Below the pieces are notes generated by a model that was not told where the DNA came from, did no database searches, and was given only the letters and a program-made list of their open reading frames with translations. The position numbers were made by a program, and so were the translations under genes. This document shows positions 1 to 16,100 of a stretch of DNA of 64,000 bases, piece by piece; within the stretch, counting starts at the first letter, position 1; every line of letters begins with the position of its first letter. This DNA comes from Taenia hydatigena (Eukaryota > Platyhelminthes > Cestoda > Cyclophyllidea > Taeniidae), in the NCBI GenBank assembly GCA_036345935.2, contig JADWOT020000002.1, positions 19,992,342-20,056,341 on the forward strand, in the 5' to 3' direction.

Positions 1-174
1 AATAATTTTACAAAGGAGAACTGAGGTCAGAATACAAATCCCTAACAAATCATTCGAGTCAATAGGTTTGTCAATCGCATAAATGTATTCGACGTGAAAA
101 AAAAAGTGACCAGCTTTCGGCTCTGTGCTTCTCCCCTAATCTCCAAAGGCATTTTGGCTAACAACGCAAATACA
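1..174 (-). CDS. Possible next DZF-domain exon of ZFR (tentative)
   Basis: On the minus strand a pyrimidine-rich stretch ending in CAG is followed at 174 by an open frame reading VFALLAKMPLEIRGE and then KLVTFF. This loosely resembles the DZF segment of ZFR (a VLAKGLLLRG-type motif followed by a hydrophobic strand). The exon would have to be joined to 1014-724 through an exon I could not identify, because the phases do not match directly. The 3' border is not resolved. The resemblance is weak and may be chance. Confidence 0.25.
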
Positions 175-723
175 CTGCATAGAGAATCACAGAGAAATCC
201 ACGTGAGATTGACACCACCACTACTGAAAAGTTCAACCCCCTACCCCGATTCGTTTGTGGCATAATGAACCTTATAGCATCTTTTTCGCTTAAAACAGAG
301 AAACAGACTTCAGTACAATCGGAGTCTTCTCGTCTAGGCGGAAGTGCAGACAAACTTGACTAGTTAATTCGCCACTCTGAGAATGTTGTTCTAAACATAA
401 GGTTCATTAACGCGCATCAAGCCTTTCTTTACCATCAAATAAAGCAACTTGCAATCTCCTCTGACTTCCAGCTTTGGAAGTGACAAAAAACTCCAACAAG
501 AGATGCACTCATCTCAATAAAATTTAAGTATGCCTAATTTGATGAGAATTTATACACCTGACTACCGCTGATGATAAACGTAGGAGTGATGCGAATGCCA
601 ATCAAAACACTAAGAGGACCATCTAATGAGCTAATTTTGTTAGCCGTAATTCTGGTCATCTAACTACCACAAACTAAGGCATTCACAAAACCCCGAGAAA
701 ACTAAATTGGCGTAATGACACAC

Positions 724-5108
<4,385 letters not shown>

Positions 5109-5650
5109 TTGCCTAAGTGGAGTTAGCTGAAGTCGCTATTTTGTTAATCCTAGCAACCTACCCCGACAAAGTAGCAGCAAACGACATATCGAACGGATCG
5201 TATACCACATTTGTGTTCTCGCGCAACAAGCAATTTAGTTAAACAAATTTTAAAATTGTTTCTTATTTTAATTACAATGACCAAAGTACATCTTTGCCAT
5301 GCTTGCACCAAACTTTAAAAATGCAAAGGTTTAAAAATAAATAAGGATGGTGTTTTGAAGGTTTGGCCAAAACAGCATTATTTAGAAAAATCCTCTTTCT
5401 TCACTGAACAGGATTGCTTTTTAAATTTAATTTTAAATTGCTAGAACATAAACAAGTAATTAAACAAAAAAATTATGGTGTGCAAGCAAAAAACGGTGTT
5501 TTCTACAACGAGAGCATAAATCGAAGCTGCGGAGAAGCCAAAACCTATGATAGCTCATCGTCTGTTCAACCAGACCAAATCATCTACGTATTTGTGATTT
5601 GGTATGCCATGGACCACCTGGAAAGTTTCGTTTCGAAGATTGCCCTTATT
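5109..5650. other. Upstream region of the ZFR-like gene
   Basis: AT-rich DNA upstream of the ZFR-like start codon. On the minus strand 5109-5250 is the likely 5' leader and promoter-proximal DNA. I see no clear TATA box. No repeat or coding exon is recognised up to the start of the mobile-element cluster at about 5650. Confidence 0.4.
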
Positions 5651-6114
5651 ATACTTGCCTAAGGAGGTCGGCGTGCTAACGCCTTCCTACGGGCAGAACG
5701 ACTTATTCTGAACTTTGTTTTCAAGCCAAACGAAACTCGAAGTGCAATGCACTGTCAAGAGGGATCACTGACGTTGGTGTCAAGCATCGCCTTAATCGCA
5801 TTGAATGTCGGCGACTGGGATGGTTAGCTCGTGTGTGCTTCTTGCAGCACTGGGTACGTTGTGATGGCTGACGCGGGAGATGTACCGAGGGGAGCGTCAG
5901 AGGCGACGCTCGAAAGAGGAGAGGGGCAATGTAGTACTCTCTTTGTTTAAAACACTGGTTTTGATCAGAGTGACAGAGGTGGCCGTACTGGCCTAGTTGC
6001 GTGAGCTGGCCTCTGGGCCATGCCAGCAGCCTATTTCCCTCTGTCCGTTGTATATATATTTTTTACCCTAGCATTCTGCCTTCATTTGCCTTCGGGGGAG
6101 CCTCGAACGCTACA
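5650..6114 (+). mobile_element. TRIM-type LTR element, 5'-truncated copy with 3' LTR
   Basis: About 290 bp of internal sequence is followed by a polypurine tract (GAAAGAGGAGAGGGG, ending about 5937) and a 3' LTR at 5940-6114. The LTR begins TGTAGTACT and ends CTACA. The internal part matches that of the complete copy at 28979-29791, including the segment around TCAAGCATCGCC and GTACGTTGTGATGGCTGA. The 5' LTR and primer-binding site are missing. No coding capacity is seen, and the element could only move with proteins supplied by another element. Confidence 0.75.
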
Positions 6115-6153
6115 GTGCCAGCAGTTTCATTCTATCTGGCTGTTGAATATCTA

Positions 6154-6341
6154 TGTAGCGTCCAGAGGCTTCCTCAAAGGCAAAAGAAGGCAGAATGCTA
6201 GGGCAGAATATGTATATATTCAACGGACAGAGGGAAATGGGCTGCTGGTATGGCCCGTAGGCCAGCCCACACAGCTAGGGCAGTACGGCCACTTCTGTGA
6301 CCTTCACCGAAACCGGTAGTTCCAGCAAACAATGTACTACA
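6154..6341 (-). mobile_element. Solo LTR (reverse orientation) with 5-bp target duplication ATCTA
   Basis: This 188-bp LTR lies in reverse orientation inside the 5' LTR of an older copy. It reads TGTAGCGTCC... to ...GTACTACA on the plus strand and is the reverse complement of the family LTR. The bases ATCTA at 6149-6153 are repeated at 6342-6346. When the LTR and one ATCTA are removed, the flanks rejoin into a continuous LTR sequence. This is the footprint of integrase-mediated insertion followed by LTR-LTR recombination. Confidence 0.85.
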
Positions 6342-6732
6342 ATCTATTCTCTCTAAGTAGTATGTATTCTTTTGCCTTGATGGAAGTCTTAGGATGCTAC
6401 ATTGTTGGCAGTGGAAAGCAGGTCCGACATTTTGAGGCTTTTATCCAAATTACACCGCCTGTGATATTGTGCAGAGTTGCGAACGAGACGTCTGTGCTAC
6501 GGATGGGAGAATCTTTGACAACCCATATCAGAAGGACTGAAAATGACTTTTGTCCTTAACACCTGCCTTATTTTTATGTTATACAAGAAAGCTATTAATA
6601 ACAGGATCAAAACTAGCTGCCAATTACTTATGAATTTTTTTTGGCGATTTTCTTAATATACCTACTTAAGAAGACTGGTATACCAGCGTCTCCCTTTGGG
6701 CACACTGATACTTGACAGAACTCCTTATTCCG

Positions 6733-6918
6733 TGTAGTACTCTGTTTGTTGGAACTACCGGTTTTGGTGAAGGTCACAGGGGTGGACGTATTGCCCTAGC
6801 TGCGTGGGCTTGCCTCCAGGCCATGCCAGCAGCCTATTTCGCTCTGGCCGTTGAAATTATATATTCTACCCTAGCATTCTGCCTTCTTTTGCCTTCGAGG
6901 GAGCCTCGGGATGCTACA
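6733..6918 (+). mobile_element. Solo LTR with 5-bp target duplication TTCCG
   Basis: This 186-bp LTR begins TGTAGTACTC and ends GATGCTACA. TTCCG stands immediately before it (6728-6732) and immediately after it (6919-6923). The surrounding sequence is the internal region of the older element at 6115-7324, so this is a nested insertion. It is a good reference for the family LTR ends. Confidence 0.87.
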
Positions 6919-7324
6919 TTCCGAATTTTTTGAAGTCTGAACGAAACGCCAAGCCCACTCAAGCCGCCAAGATGGATTACCAACAATGGTGTCAAGCATC
7001 GCCTCTGTTGTGTCGAATGTCGGCGAATGGCAAGGTTAGCTCACGGGTTCAGCTTCCAGCGCTGACTACGTTGTGGTGGCTGACGCAGGAGGTCTACCAA
7101 AGAAAGGGTCAGAAACGCCGATCGAAAGAAGGGGAAGGCTATGTAATAAATAGTTTGTTATGACCATCGGTTCTGATTTTCTTCACCTAGGCGGCCATAT
7201 TACCTTAGCTTCTTAAGCTGGCCTCCAAACCATTCAACAGACCCATTCCCTCTGCTTATTCAACACGTATTCTGACCTAGTATTATGTCTTATTTTGCCT
7301 TCAAGAATATCTTGGGATGCTACA

Positions 7325-7640
7325 GCATTCTTCTTAGGCATTATATCATTGTAATTGTAGCGCCTCAAGTCTTCCTTAAAGGCAAAAGAAGACAATAACC
7401 ACGCAGAATACACATTTTAAAGTACAGGAGTGCTTAAGGCTACTAATATAGTGCAGATGTCAGTCTATTAGGTGCAAGTTTAATGGTCAGGCTACAAAGC
7501 AATGAGTGGGCTGACCTCTGGACCACCCCTGTAGCCACAGTACCATCTTTTGCAGAACATTTATACATTCTGCCCAAGTGTCTTCAAGGAATTATAGAGG
7601 TGCTGCTTTCATGACAATAAGGAGCTAAGCCTACTTTAAA
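7325..7640. mobile_element. Decayed LTR fragments of the same TRIM family
   Basis: A reverse-oriented LTR piece starts near 7356 (TGTAGCGCCTCAAG, then the AAAGGCAAAAGAAG segment). A forward piece lies at about 7500-7610 (GGGCTGACCTCTGGACCA... CATTCTGCCC... GTCTTCAAGG). Both are rearranged and lack recognisable target duplications. Confidence 0.5.
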
Positions 7641-7949
7641 GGACTTCTATTTTGATTTATCCTGTCTGCGAGAAACATTAGCAATGCAGAAGTATTATTA
7701 GAACTAGGGCTGCATTGATCCTCATTTAACCTGAAAGACCAAATGTTTCAAAGCAATCAGTTTGCTCGCGCATTACCTTTGTACAAAAGTTTTGCCATGA
7801 TTTTCGGTGTGAGTAGCTGTAACCTAAAATGGTTCAACGAAATTCCACTAATTATCGTTATTATTAAACCTTCGCTCGACCAGTCAGCTGCAGGCATACC
7901 GCTTTCAAGGTCACTAATTGTTGACGTATTCAGTTTCTCCAGCGTCATA

Positions 7950-10900
7950 ATGGTATTTTGCGTTTTTAGATATTTTCATCTATTTTTGCTAGGTTTTACT
8001 CGCTGCTGCTATTTGTACTAAGGAGGGAAAAGGTGCATATTCTTTTCGTTCCATTATCTCTTAGCTTTGGTCTCTCGCCAATTCGTGGAGATGTCAAAGT
8101 CTCGGATTGAGGGGCTCATCGCCACCTTCCCGAAACTTGCTGACCCAGGTTTGCTCTGTTTATTTGCTAATTCAGTTGGTTTAGGCAAGCAACACACATT
8201 CGTTGAGACCGACTCTGTTCGTTATGTTTATCAACCTCTGGAGAAGCTTTACGTCCTTCTCATCACCACTAAAGCTAGCAACATACTTGAAGATCTTGAA
8301 ACTCTTCGTCTTTTTGCCCGGGTGGTAAGTTTAGTTATTCTTTTGATCTTTAGATTCCTGAGTACGCCCGCGGTCTCGAAGCTTCCGATGTAGTCGAGAA
8401 CGCTTTCCAAATTATATTCGCATTCGATGAAATTGTAGCTCTCGGCTACCGCGAGAGCGTCACTCTCAGTCAAATCCGCACTTTTACAGAGATGGATTCA
8501 CATGAGGAGAAGATGTTCAATGCTGTGCGGGAGAATCAAATGCAAGAGGCTCGCGAGTTGAGTAAACGGAAAGCCCGTGAACTCGAACTTGCGCGTCATG
8601 CTGCTGCAAAACAAGGATTACCACCGAGCTCGATTTACAACACCTTTTCCAGTGTCAGAAGCACCGATGCCTTTGCTTCGGAACCGAGTGTTGAGTCTTC
8701 CAATGGTAGGCTGCATGTTTTTGCTTTCACGTCATTTACCCCTATTCAAGATGACCATCCATCAGCACCCCTGTTGTCCCGTGAAAAATGGGGTTCGCCG
8801 TCTGCTGAGCCGTCAGTGAGGCGTGGCATGCAGTTAGGAAGCCGTGGAGGTCACAGTAAGACCGAGATGGATAAGCTCACTGATATGATACGAGGCGAAG
8901 TCCCTTCGGCGATTTCGGAAGCCGCAAGCGTCGACGCTCCAATGGGAGCTGCGGTTACTATGTCAGAGTAAGATTATTTGCTAAAAAGGATTAATTTGGC
9001 GTGCGTTTTCTTGTTTGGCCCCACCTTGACCCAGAATCTTTACTTTTTCGCTGGCTATGAGATAGAATTACATGGCTGAATAACTCATGTGCATAGATAC
9101 AGCGATTCTCTTGTTCCAGCATTCAATTTGTTATTAAGCTCGTTTGTTATTTTGTAGTCTGTCATCCCGAATAGTAGCGTAGTCATTCATTCTCATTAAT
9201 TAATCCTCGAACTAACTAGTTCTTTGATTTTTTAAACCCGGTGAGTCTTCATTTTTCTTGGTCATGCTTTCGCTAACAAAGGTGTATTTTGGGTTATGAA
9301 TGTTGTTCCTTGTAATAGACAAATTAGTTATGTAAAGAAAATGTGGTTTTTTATCCTTGCTTTTGATGAAACGGCAATGCTTTTTGCTTGCATATTCCAT
9401 CTCCTTAGGCCTATAAAAGCAGCATTTTGACATTCTTTGCAGAATCGTAATTTAAAACAATCCCTTCAATATTTTACCCTCATAATTTCGGTTTAAATGT
9501 GTTTGTTTTGGGTTCTTGTATCATGCTTCTTGGAGCTTTCAAGGAGCTGCACGACGCACCAAAATTGGGTATTCGTTTTGAGAATTCTCAGAAATGCAGT
9601 GTTCACTTCTCTCTTTTTTTGGATAGATTTGGTCATCTGGGTTTAATGCCCCATCCAAATAAAGGCCCACTTTGACTCACGCGTTTGCTCTAGTCTCGTC
9701 TGCATTCTCTTTCCGTATTTAGCTTAACGAGGATCACTCATAACGATTATGAATTGAATGTTTTAACACCTCTGTAGTGTGTTATTTACCTCGCATTGTG
9801 CGGAGTGATGACATTCTACTCAATTTTGGCTTTTCGATAAAAAATGATCTAATTTTTGTGTCCTTACAAGAGCAAAATCTATTTGCGAATGTCGGCAACC
9901 GTGAATGCGACCATTGTATTAGTGCGATTCGTCTAGCCACTACCGCATTTACTCTTCACAATCTCGTTGTATACACAGGGGCATTAATTGATATTCGCTA
10001 ATTGCCTTTTCGTCGTCCTTGGAAGGGAGTTGGATTGCTGCCTCAAAAACTCATCTTTGTGTCGTAGAACGAAAGACTTAAATTTGTGAAGTGTGGTGCT
10101 GACAACAACGGGAATCGCAGATGGGCTGAGTGGGGAGTTCCCGTCTGGCAGGTAGTTTTTCAAGGCGGTCGACTACACAAGTTGATCACTAGCAGTCGCA
10201 TCAGGAGGACTCCGTCCGTTTGTCCGTCTTGAACCACGCACAAGGAATCAGTAGCAGCCACAAGGTTCAAAGTGCCTTGTTGAAAGACAAACTCTCCTGT
10301 AGCTGTTCCCAAGGTTGGACAGCTGGTGCCTGTTTTATAGTATGGCTCCATAATCCCTCTTGAGGCTAGTAATTCCGATTCTCAGGCCAGGCTCGAGAGT
10401 CATGCGACATGCTTTAACATCCGAATGTATTGACAAGTAGGAGTTGAAATTTGACAATAATGATTGCCCACTCCTTTAGCCTCCACATCCGCATAGAAGA
10501 GCGTTTGATCGCCCAGGCTAATCGCGACGGTGGTGTTGATTCGCTTGAAGTTGGTGGGGTTCTTCACGTCCGCGCAGGCGACGAACACACCTCTACCGCC
10601 CGCATTCGGGTTGATTTGAGCCGCGCCACAGCGGGAGACGACAAACACACTCCGGCCTCCCTCCAGACCCATCCCAACATTGATAAGGCCACCTTCCAGG
10701 TTGGTTGAAAGCGCACCTCTCCCATCTTCTCCAGTCAGCTGACGTCCTTTCTCCCATCTTTATAGAAGAGCAACTGGCTGGCAATAAAACCGGGAGGGAA
10801 AGCGTTTCTTGTGGGCAAGGAGGTGGCAGTGCTTAAGTGGCGTCTACAGGGCCAAACGGAGACTGCCCTTCCCGTGCTCATCAACTGTTGGCCAGCTGAA

Positions 10901-12219
10901 ATTGCGGGCGGGTTTGAGGTGAATGTAGAATATGATTTGCAGGATACGTCGCTGTCTTTGCAGAACTTTTGCATCACCATACCTTTGCCGTAAGTTTTTG
11001 CTAAATTTCTGTTCCGTAATGTTGTATGTGTCTGGGGCTTCTTTTGCCTTATGGAGTTATAAAAGTGGATGCAATAGTTTGGCATTCCATAACGTAACGG
11101 TTAGCTGGGATAGAGACTCGGGCACGCTCTCTGTTCTTCCCCTTTAAGACCAACCACCAAGCCCCCTGTTGTAAGTGCCTGTGACGGCGACTATGAAGTG
11201 GATGCCCGGCGCAGCCAACTCCGCTGGACGCGGCCCCTGGTGGACACGGACAACGCTACCGGCAGCCTCGAGTTCACTGTCCGCTGTGATCGCGGGGCAA
11301 AGGCCGATCTCTTCTTCCCCGTCAGCCTGGATTTCACATCGCCTGTGTCCTATTGTGGTGTTGAGGTAAGGCTGGCTCATCTCTCTTCATTTGCATTGAA
11401 GGGTTAGACACTTGGCGTCCATCCGTTTCGTATTCATCTATGCATTCATCATCCAAAGTCGTATACACTTTTTTCATCCATCCATAAGTTGGCTGGCTTG
11501 CCATATTCCTAAACATTATTTAAGATATGACTATTGAAGTAGAAAATGGTTAAATTGCTAACGACATCATCAGGCTTTGGGAATAATAGATGCGGAGTTT
11601 GTAGCACTACGGTGCGATTCTCCGACCTCGGTTTTTAAGCTCCATCATTGGCGCGCTGCTAGCTGTTGTTGCACACTAGTCGCTATTGGCGAGTGCATTG
11701 GAAGCATTCATTTATGCTTGTGAGTCAGAAGTAGAGATGGTGAATAATTTGCACCATGACAAGGGAATTCTAGGATCTCTGCTGTTAGTAGTAGGAGGGT
11801 ATCCTGAACATTCCCGATAGAACTCCGGTCGTTATCCAGCCTCTGGTCGGGAAAATACCGTGGACTTACCTTATAACTTTGACTGAAGTTGTTCTTGAAT
11901 ATTTGGGGTGTACCTTGATTAAAGTGTGAATAAAGATCAGGCATCCACTGCCAGTATGGACTCTGTTCTTCCATCAAGCCGTTTATTCCATGTCCATCCT
12001 CCTTCAAAGTGGAAAATTTCAACTCTTAAGCTAAACTTGTGTTCTATCTTTTGGAAATTGTCTACTCCCCTTGTAATCGAAAATATGTCCCAGATCAATT
12101 TTTGCATGGCGTTGTTTTCATGCTTTCTCTAGGTGACTGAGGTGTGTGATTCGAATAACACACCTGTGAAGTTCTCCACAGAAGTAAATTTCCATCCGGA
12201 TCGGTATGAAATTGTGTAG
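7950..12219 (+). CDS. ARCN1: Coatomer subunit delta (delta-COP, archain), complete
   Basis: Delta-COP is part of the COPI coat that buds vesicles for Golgi-to-ER retrograde transport. Coding exons are 7950-7952, 7993-8032, 8065-8148, 8185-8324, 8354-8705, 8751-8967, 10480-10699, 10766-10989, 11149-11365 and 12133-12219. They sum to 1584 bases, or 527 residues, close to the usual ~510. Family landmarks are the start [11 protein letters not shown], the N-terminal longin-like part ([42 protein letters not shown]), then [22 protein letters not shown] and [13 protein letters not shown], a charged linker, and the C-terminal mu-homology domain ([33 protein letters not shown]-like INCWPAE). The protein ends RYEIV. 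Exon 1 codes only for the initiator Met. The 45-nt intron 8706-8750 is a multiple of three without stops, so it may be retained. The linker diverges from vertebrates. Identification is very secure. Confidence 0.95.
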
Positions 12220-13136
12220 AAAGGAGGATAAGCAGGAGGCGCGACTTCCGTCTTTGCATACATTCATACCCGGATTTGGAGACTTTTTAACTATTTTCTC
12301 CACTTCTTTTGCACACCCACCGCAAGGAATACATGGTCCATCGCTCCTGTTTTGTCGCGTTTATTTCTCGCTTTGGAATAGTTCGAGTAAAGTATTCCAT
12401 TACCACTTTTGTCGTTGTGGATTTCCCGAGGGAAGGGAGGAATTCTAAAATCATCAGGATTTTTAAGCCAAGGTGGTATACCCTTTAGTTATCGAGAGGG
12501 CTGAGGTGGTGTGGTGCTTTGGTCGACTTGTTGCTTTGTCGCACTAGTATTCGGGTCTTGGCGGACCTCTCGCATAAATCAGGTTATTAGTCGCCCAGCC
12601 CTTTAATGCAGTACCCTTGCATATTCTGTCATACTAGCGCGGCTTATCGTAACCTCAAAAAATAATCGCAGCATACAGGGTGGCGGCTAGTAGCGCTAAT
12701 TTGCTGAGATGTGCCACCCATTCGTAATTTAGAGGTAACAGCAAGGGATTTTAGCTTGCCAGGCATACAGTACATGTTCAGGTGCTTGTACTATTGTGTG
12801 TCACTTTGTCTAAGCTGGGTCCTAAATCTGAAGACGCCATGCAAGTGTGACATAGGAGGACTAAGGCTTTGTAAAATGCAATTTTGACACCTGTAATTAA
12901 AAGGAGAATTAATTTGAGTATGGGTGTTTGCTGCCTTTAATCACCACAAAAAAGCAAAGAGCAGACATTTCACACAAAAAACACGATAAAAATTACTATT
13001 GCAACTATTGTGAGTAACAGAATCATTGTAGGTGAGGCATCAGTATCAGTGAATTATTGACGTTTGAATTGTTTAAAGCATTATTTAAATGTCTAAGCGG
13101 CCCATTTGAGTCGGTTTTTTTTCTCAATATTCGGTG
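12220..13136. other. ARCN1 3' region and spacer before the C2H2 gene
   Basis: This holds the 3' UTR of the delta-COP gene and the probable promoter and leader of the C2H2 gene. No further coding exon, repeat or RNA gene is recognised, and no unambiguous AATAAA signal stands close to the stop codon. Confidence 0.4.
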
Positions 13137-16100
13137 ATGGAGAATGTCTTTCTCTCCTTTGCCGGCAACCCATCTTTTGTTGAAAATGGGAGCTTTCCAG
13201 GTATGTCTTATTTTTTAAGGTCTATTCGTATCTTTTTAATCCTGTTTTACCCACTACTCCGCCTATTCTATAGTGCTGTCATCTGCTTTGTTGTAAAACC
13301 TATTCCTGTTGTAGTATTTTTTCACTAGATGGGTTTCGGGTTTCTTCAAACTACAGAACTAGACTTCTTAGCTCATACTTAAGGGACTGAAATTGTGATT
13401 TGTTGGCGCGTGTAGTTTTACCATCTCCTGGTGATTATTTCCTGTTTTCAAGATCCATATTTCAAATTCTTGTGTTAGTCTTTGTGAAGTAGTTTGAGGT
13501 AACTCACAATATCAAAAACTCTGTTACTGCTTTTGTGGTTTAACCATATTAAATGTTTATTAATGTCGGTTGCTTGCATTGTCGTTTTTAAGTTATGATA
13601 TTTACAGGCTAGTTAATTTATGAGAGCATGATTCATTGAAAATGCAAACGAAATAGTCGTAAGTTCTTGGTTTAATCAAATTTATAGTCACGCGTTTGCA
13701 GAAGAGTCCTTTGGAACAAGTCATTAATCGGCTATGGGCAACAGGTTAGACCAAAGAAGGCCGCCTAACAGCTAACAGCAATCTAACTTTATGGTTTGAA
13801 AAAGGAGGGACTAGTAGTGTGCCATTCATTACCAGAGAAGACGTTTAACAGGCACGCTAACCTGAAATTACCGCACGTGCTATCGTGTGATGTTGTCCCT
13901 CCCCCTTCCTTTTCAGTCATGGTTCACAACCATCCCTTTGCTCCGTGGGGCAGCTTTGCTGCCACTGCGCAACCCGCATCAACAAATACCCTCGTTGCCG
14001 CTGCTGCTGCTGCCTCTTCAAGCACTGCCACTACCACCGCAACGACCTCCGTCTCCACTTTCATGCGCACCTCTCAACCCACCATGGTACAACCACATCA
14101 TCAACTGCATTATCAACATCAACTTCACCTCCAACAGCTACAACAGCATCAGCAGTATCTTGCTGCTGCTCGTCAACAACAACAACAGGCTCAGCAGCAA
14201 GCGCAACAACAACAGCGGGTTGCCTTTCCTACCTTTCCTGCTGTTGCTGTGACCTCCGTCTCCTCCCCGAGTGATCAGAAGTCGCAACCCACTTTCCCCC
14301 CACTTGTCACTGTCGCTTCCTCCACTACTACCCCTACAGCAAATGGAAGTAGTGCTGGCAAGACATCCACCTCCTCCACCACCGCCCCCAGCAACGCCTC
14401 CACCACCGCTCCCGCTCTCCCGCAAATACCGGAAGACCTTCTCCTTAAACTCGATCCCTCCCTAGCTGATCAGAAGCCCACCATTGACCCCGCAGTAGAG
14501 AAACCCTACCAATGCGATCAATGCCTCAAGCGCTACTCAGGCATCAAGTCGTTGAAGAATCACAAACTCACCCACTCCGACATTCGACCGCACAAGTGCT
14601 CTTTTTGCCAGAAGGCCTTTCTCCGTGCCGACAAGATGCGTATGCATGAAATCTCTCATCTCAATGTAAAGCCCTTTGAATGTGCCACGTGTAAGCAGCG
14701 TTTCACCCGTTCCGATAAATTGAAAATCCATCACCGCACGCATACGGGCATTCGACCTTATGCGTGCTCCTTCTGCCCCAAGCGCTTTACTCGGTCGGAT
14801 AAACTGAAGATCCATGAGAGAATTCACACAAAAATTAAGCCCTATGAGTGCATTCATTGTGGGAAGTGTTTTGCCCGCTCGGACAAGCGGCGGTTGCATG
14901 AGAAGACGCACCTCTACGGGCCAAGGCCACGTAGCAGCGGAGTGAGAAAGTCAAAATCCGCTGTGGCAACTACGGTTACAAGTACCTCAGCTCCTTCTGT
15001 AGTTGCTACTGCGAATCCACTGCCCGTTTCCGGGTTTGGGTTTCTATCCGCTGCAGCTCCTGGCGCCGCAACGAGTACCCTCTTTGCGGCGCAGAATTTC
15101 CCCATCGTGGCGTTGAATCCAGTGGTCAACGGAACTGCAATTGTGTCTAATACACCAACTGCCCCTGTTTCAACTTCCGCCAGCACTGCTACTACTGCTA
15201 CTGATAACGCCATTAGTAGCACCCCAGCAACGACAGTCACATCCACCGCTGCGACAGCGGCTGTTGCCGCCGCAATCACAGCTTACCCCCAGTTCGCCCA
15301 ACAAATGCACTATCCGGTCTTCATGACCGCCAATCCCAACCCTGCAGCGTCATTCGTCTGTGTCGGACCGCCGACTAGTACTTCCACCGCCGCCGCCGCC
15401 TCAACGACTGCCACGGCGGCCACTAGCAATACTACAGCAACGACATCAACTCCTGCTACAACGACTACGTCAGCCGTGGCTGCTGCAGCCACCACAAATA
15501 ATATCGCTGCTGTTATGGCAGCAGCTGCGCTGGGCCGACAGTTTCAAACCTCCGCTGCTCAGAGTGGAGCACAGGCTACGATGGCCCAGCCCTATGCCCA
15601 TCACCAGGTGCATTTACAGAGTCAACAAGCGGCGTACTATCATCGGCAGCAGCAACAGCAACAACAAACTCAACAACAACAGCAGTATGCTTACGCTGCA
15701 CACCAACAGCGGCAGCAGTACCAGCACCAGGTGGTCCAACAAGTCCAGCATCCTTACCATACTCAACAACAGCAAGCGCAACAAGCGCAAGCACACCATC
15801 AGCAGTACGCTGCAATGTTGCAGGTTCACCAAGCTGCGCACATGCGTCAACAAGCGTTTAGTTTCTTCCCATCCAACCGCGCTGCTACACAGTTTGCGTT
15901 TAACACGACGCAAGATCAGCAACAGATACAACAGCAGCAACAAGCCCAACAACAAGTCCAACAGCAGCAACAACAACAGCAAATTCTGGCTGCACAGCAG
16001 CAGTACCTACAACAGCAGCACCAGCATTACGCACAGCAGATGGCAGTGGTAGCGGCACAGCAAAGGGCGGCCGCCGCGGCAGCTGCTGCTGCTGTGGTTG

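Larger units (their letters stand above)
6115..7324 (+). mobile_element. Older TRIM-type element carrying two nested solo LTRs
   Basis: Pieces of one element are recovered by removing two later insertions. The 5' LTR remnant is 6115-6153 plus 6347-6401. The internal region is 6402-6732 plus 6924-7141 and starts with TTGTTGGCAGTGG, a candidate primer-binding site. A polypurine run (GAAAGAAGGGGAAGG) lies before the 3' LTR at 7142-7324, which begins TGTAATA and ends GCTACA. The order of sub-regions matches the complete copy near 29 kb. The start of the 5' LTR is lost at the junction with the neighbouring copy. Confidence 0.7.

Noticed and set aside
6000..6341. Palindromic MITE
   Set aside because: The inverted symmetry comes from a reverse solo LTR with its own ATCTA duplication beside a forward LTR, not from terminal inverted repeats of one element.
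6930..7163. 77-codon ORF that resembled the C-terminal end of a non-LTR reverse transcriptase (RTE-like)
   Set aside because: It lies in the internal region of the TRIM-type element. Other copies have stops and frameshifts here, and the LTRs with 5-bp duplications explain the repeat better.
13796..13916. N-terminal extension of the C2H2 ORF from Met 13796
   Set aside because: A polypyrimidine tract and CAG acceptor end at 13916, and an upstream exon with matching phase exists, so this part is probably intron.
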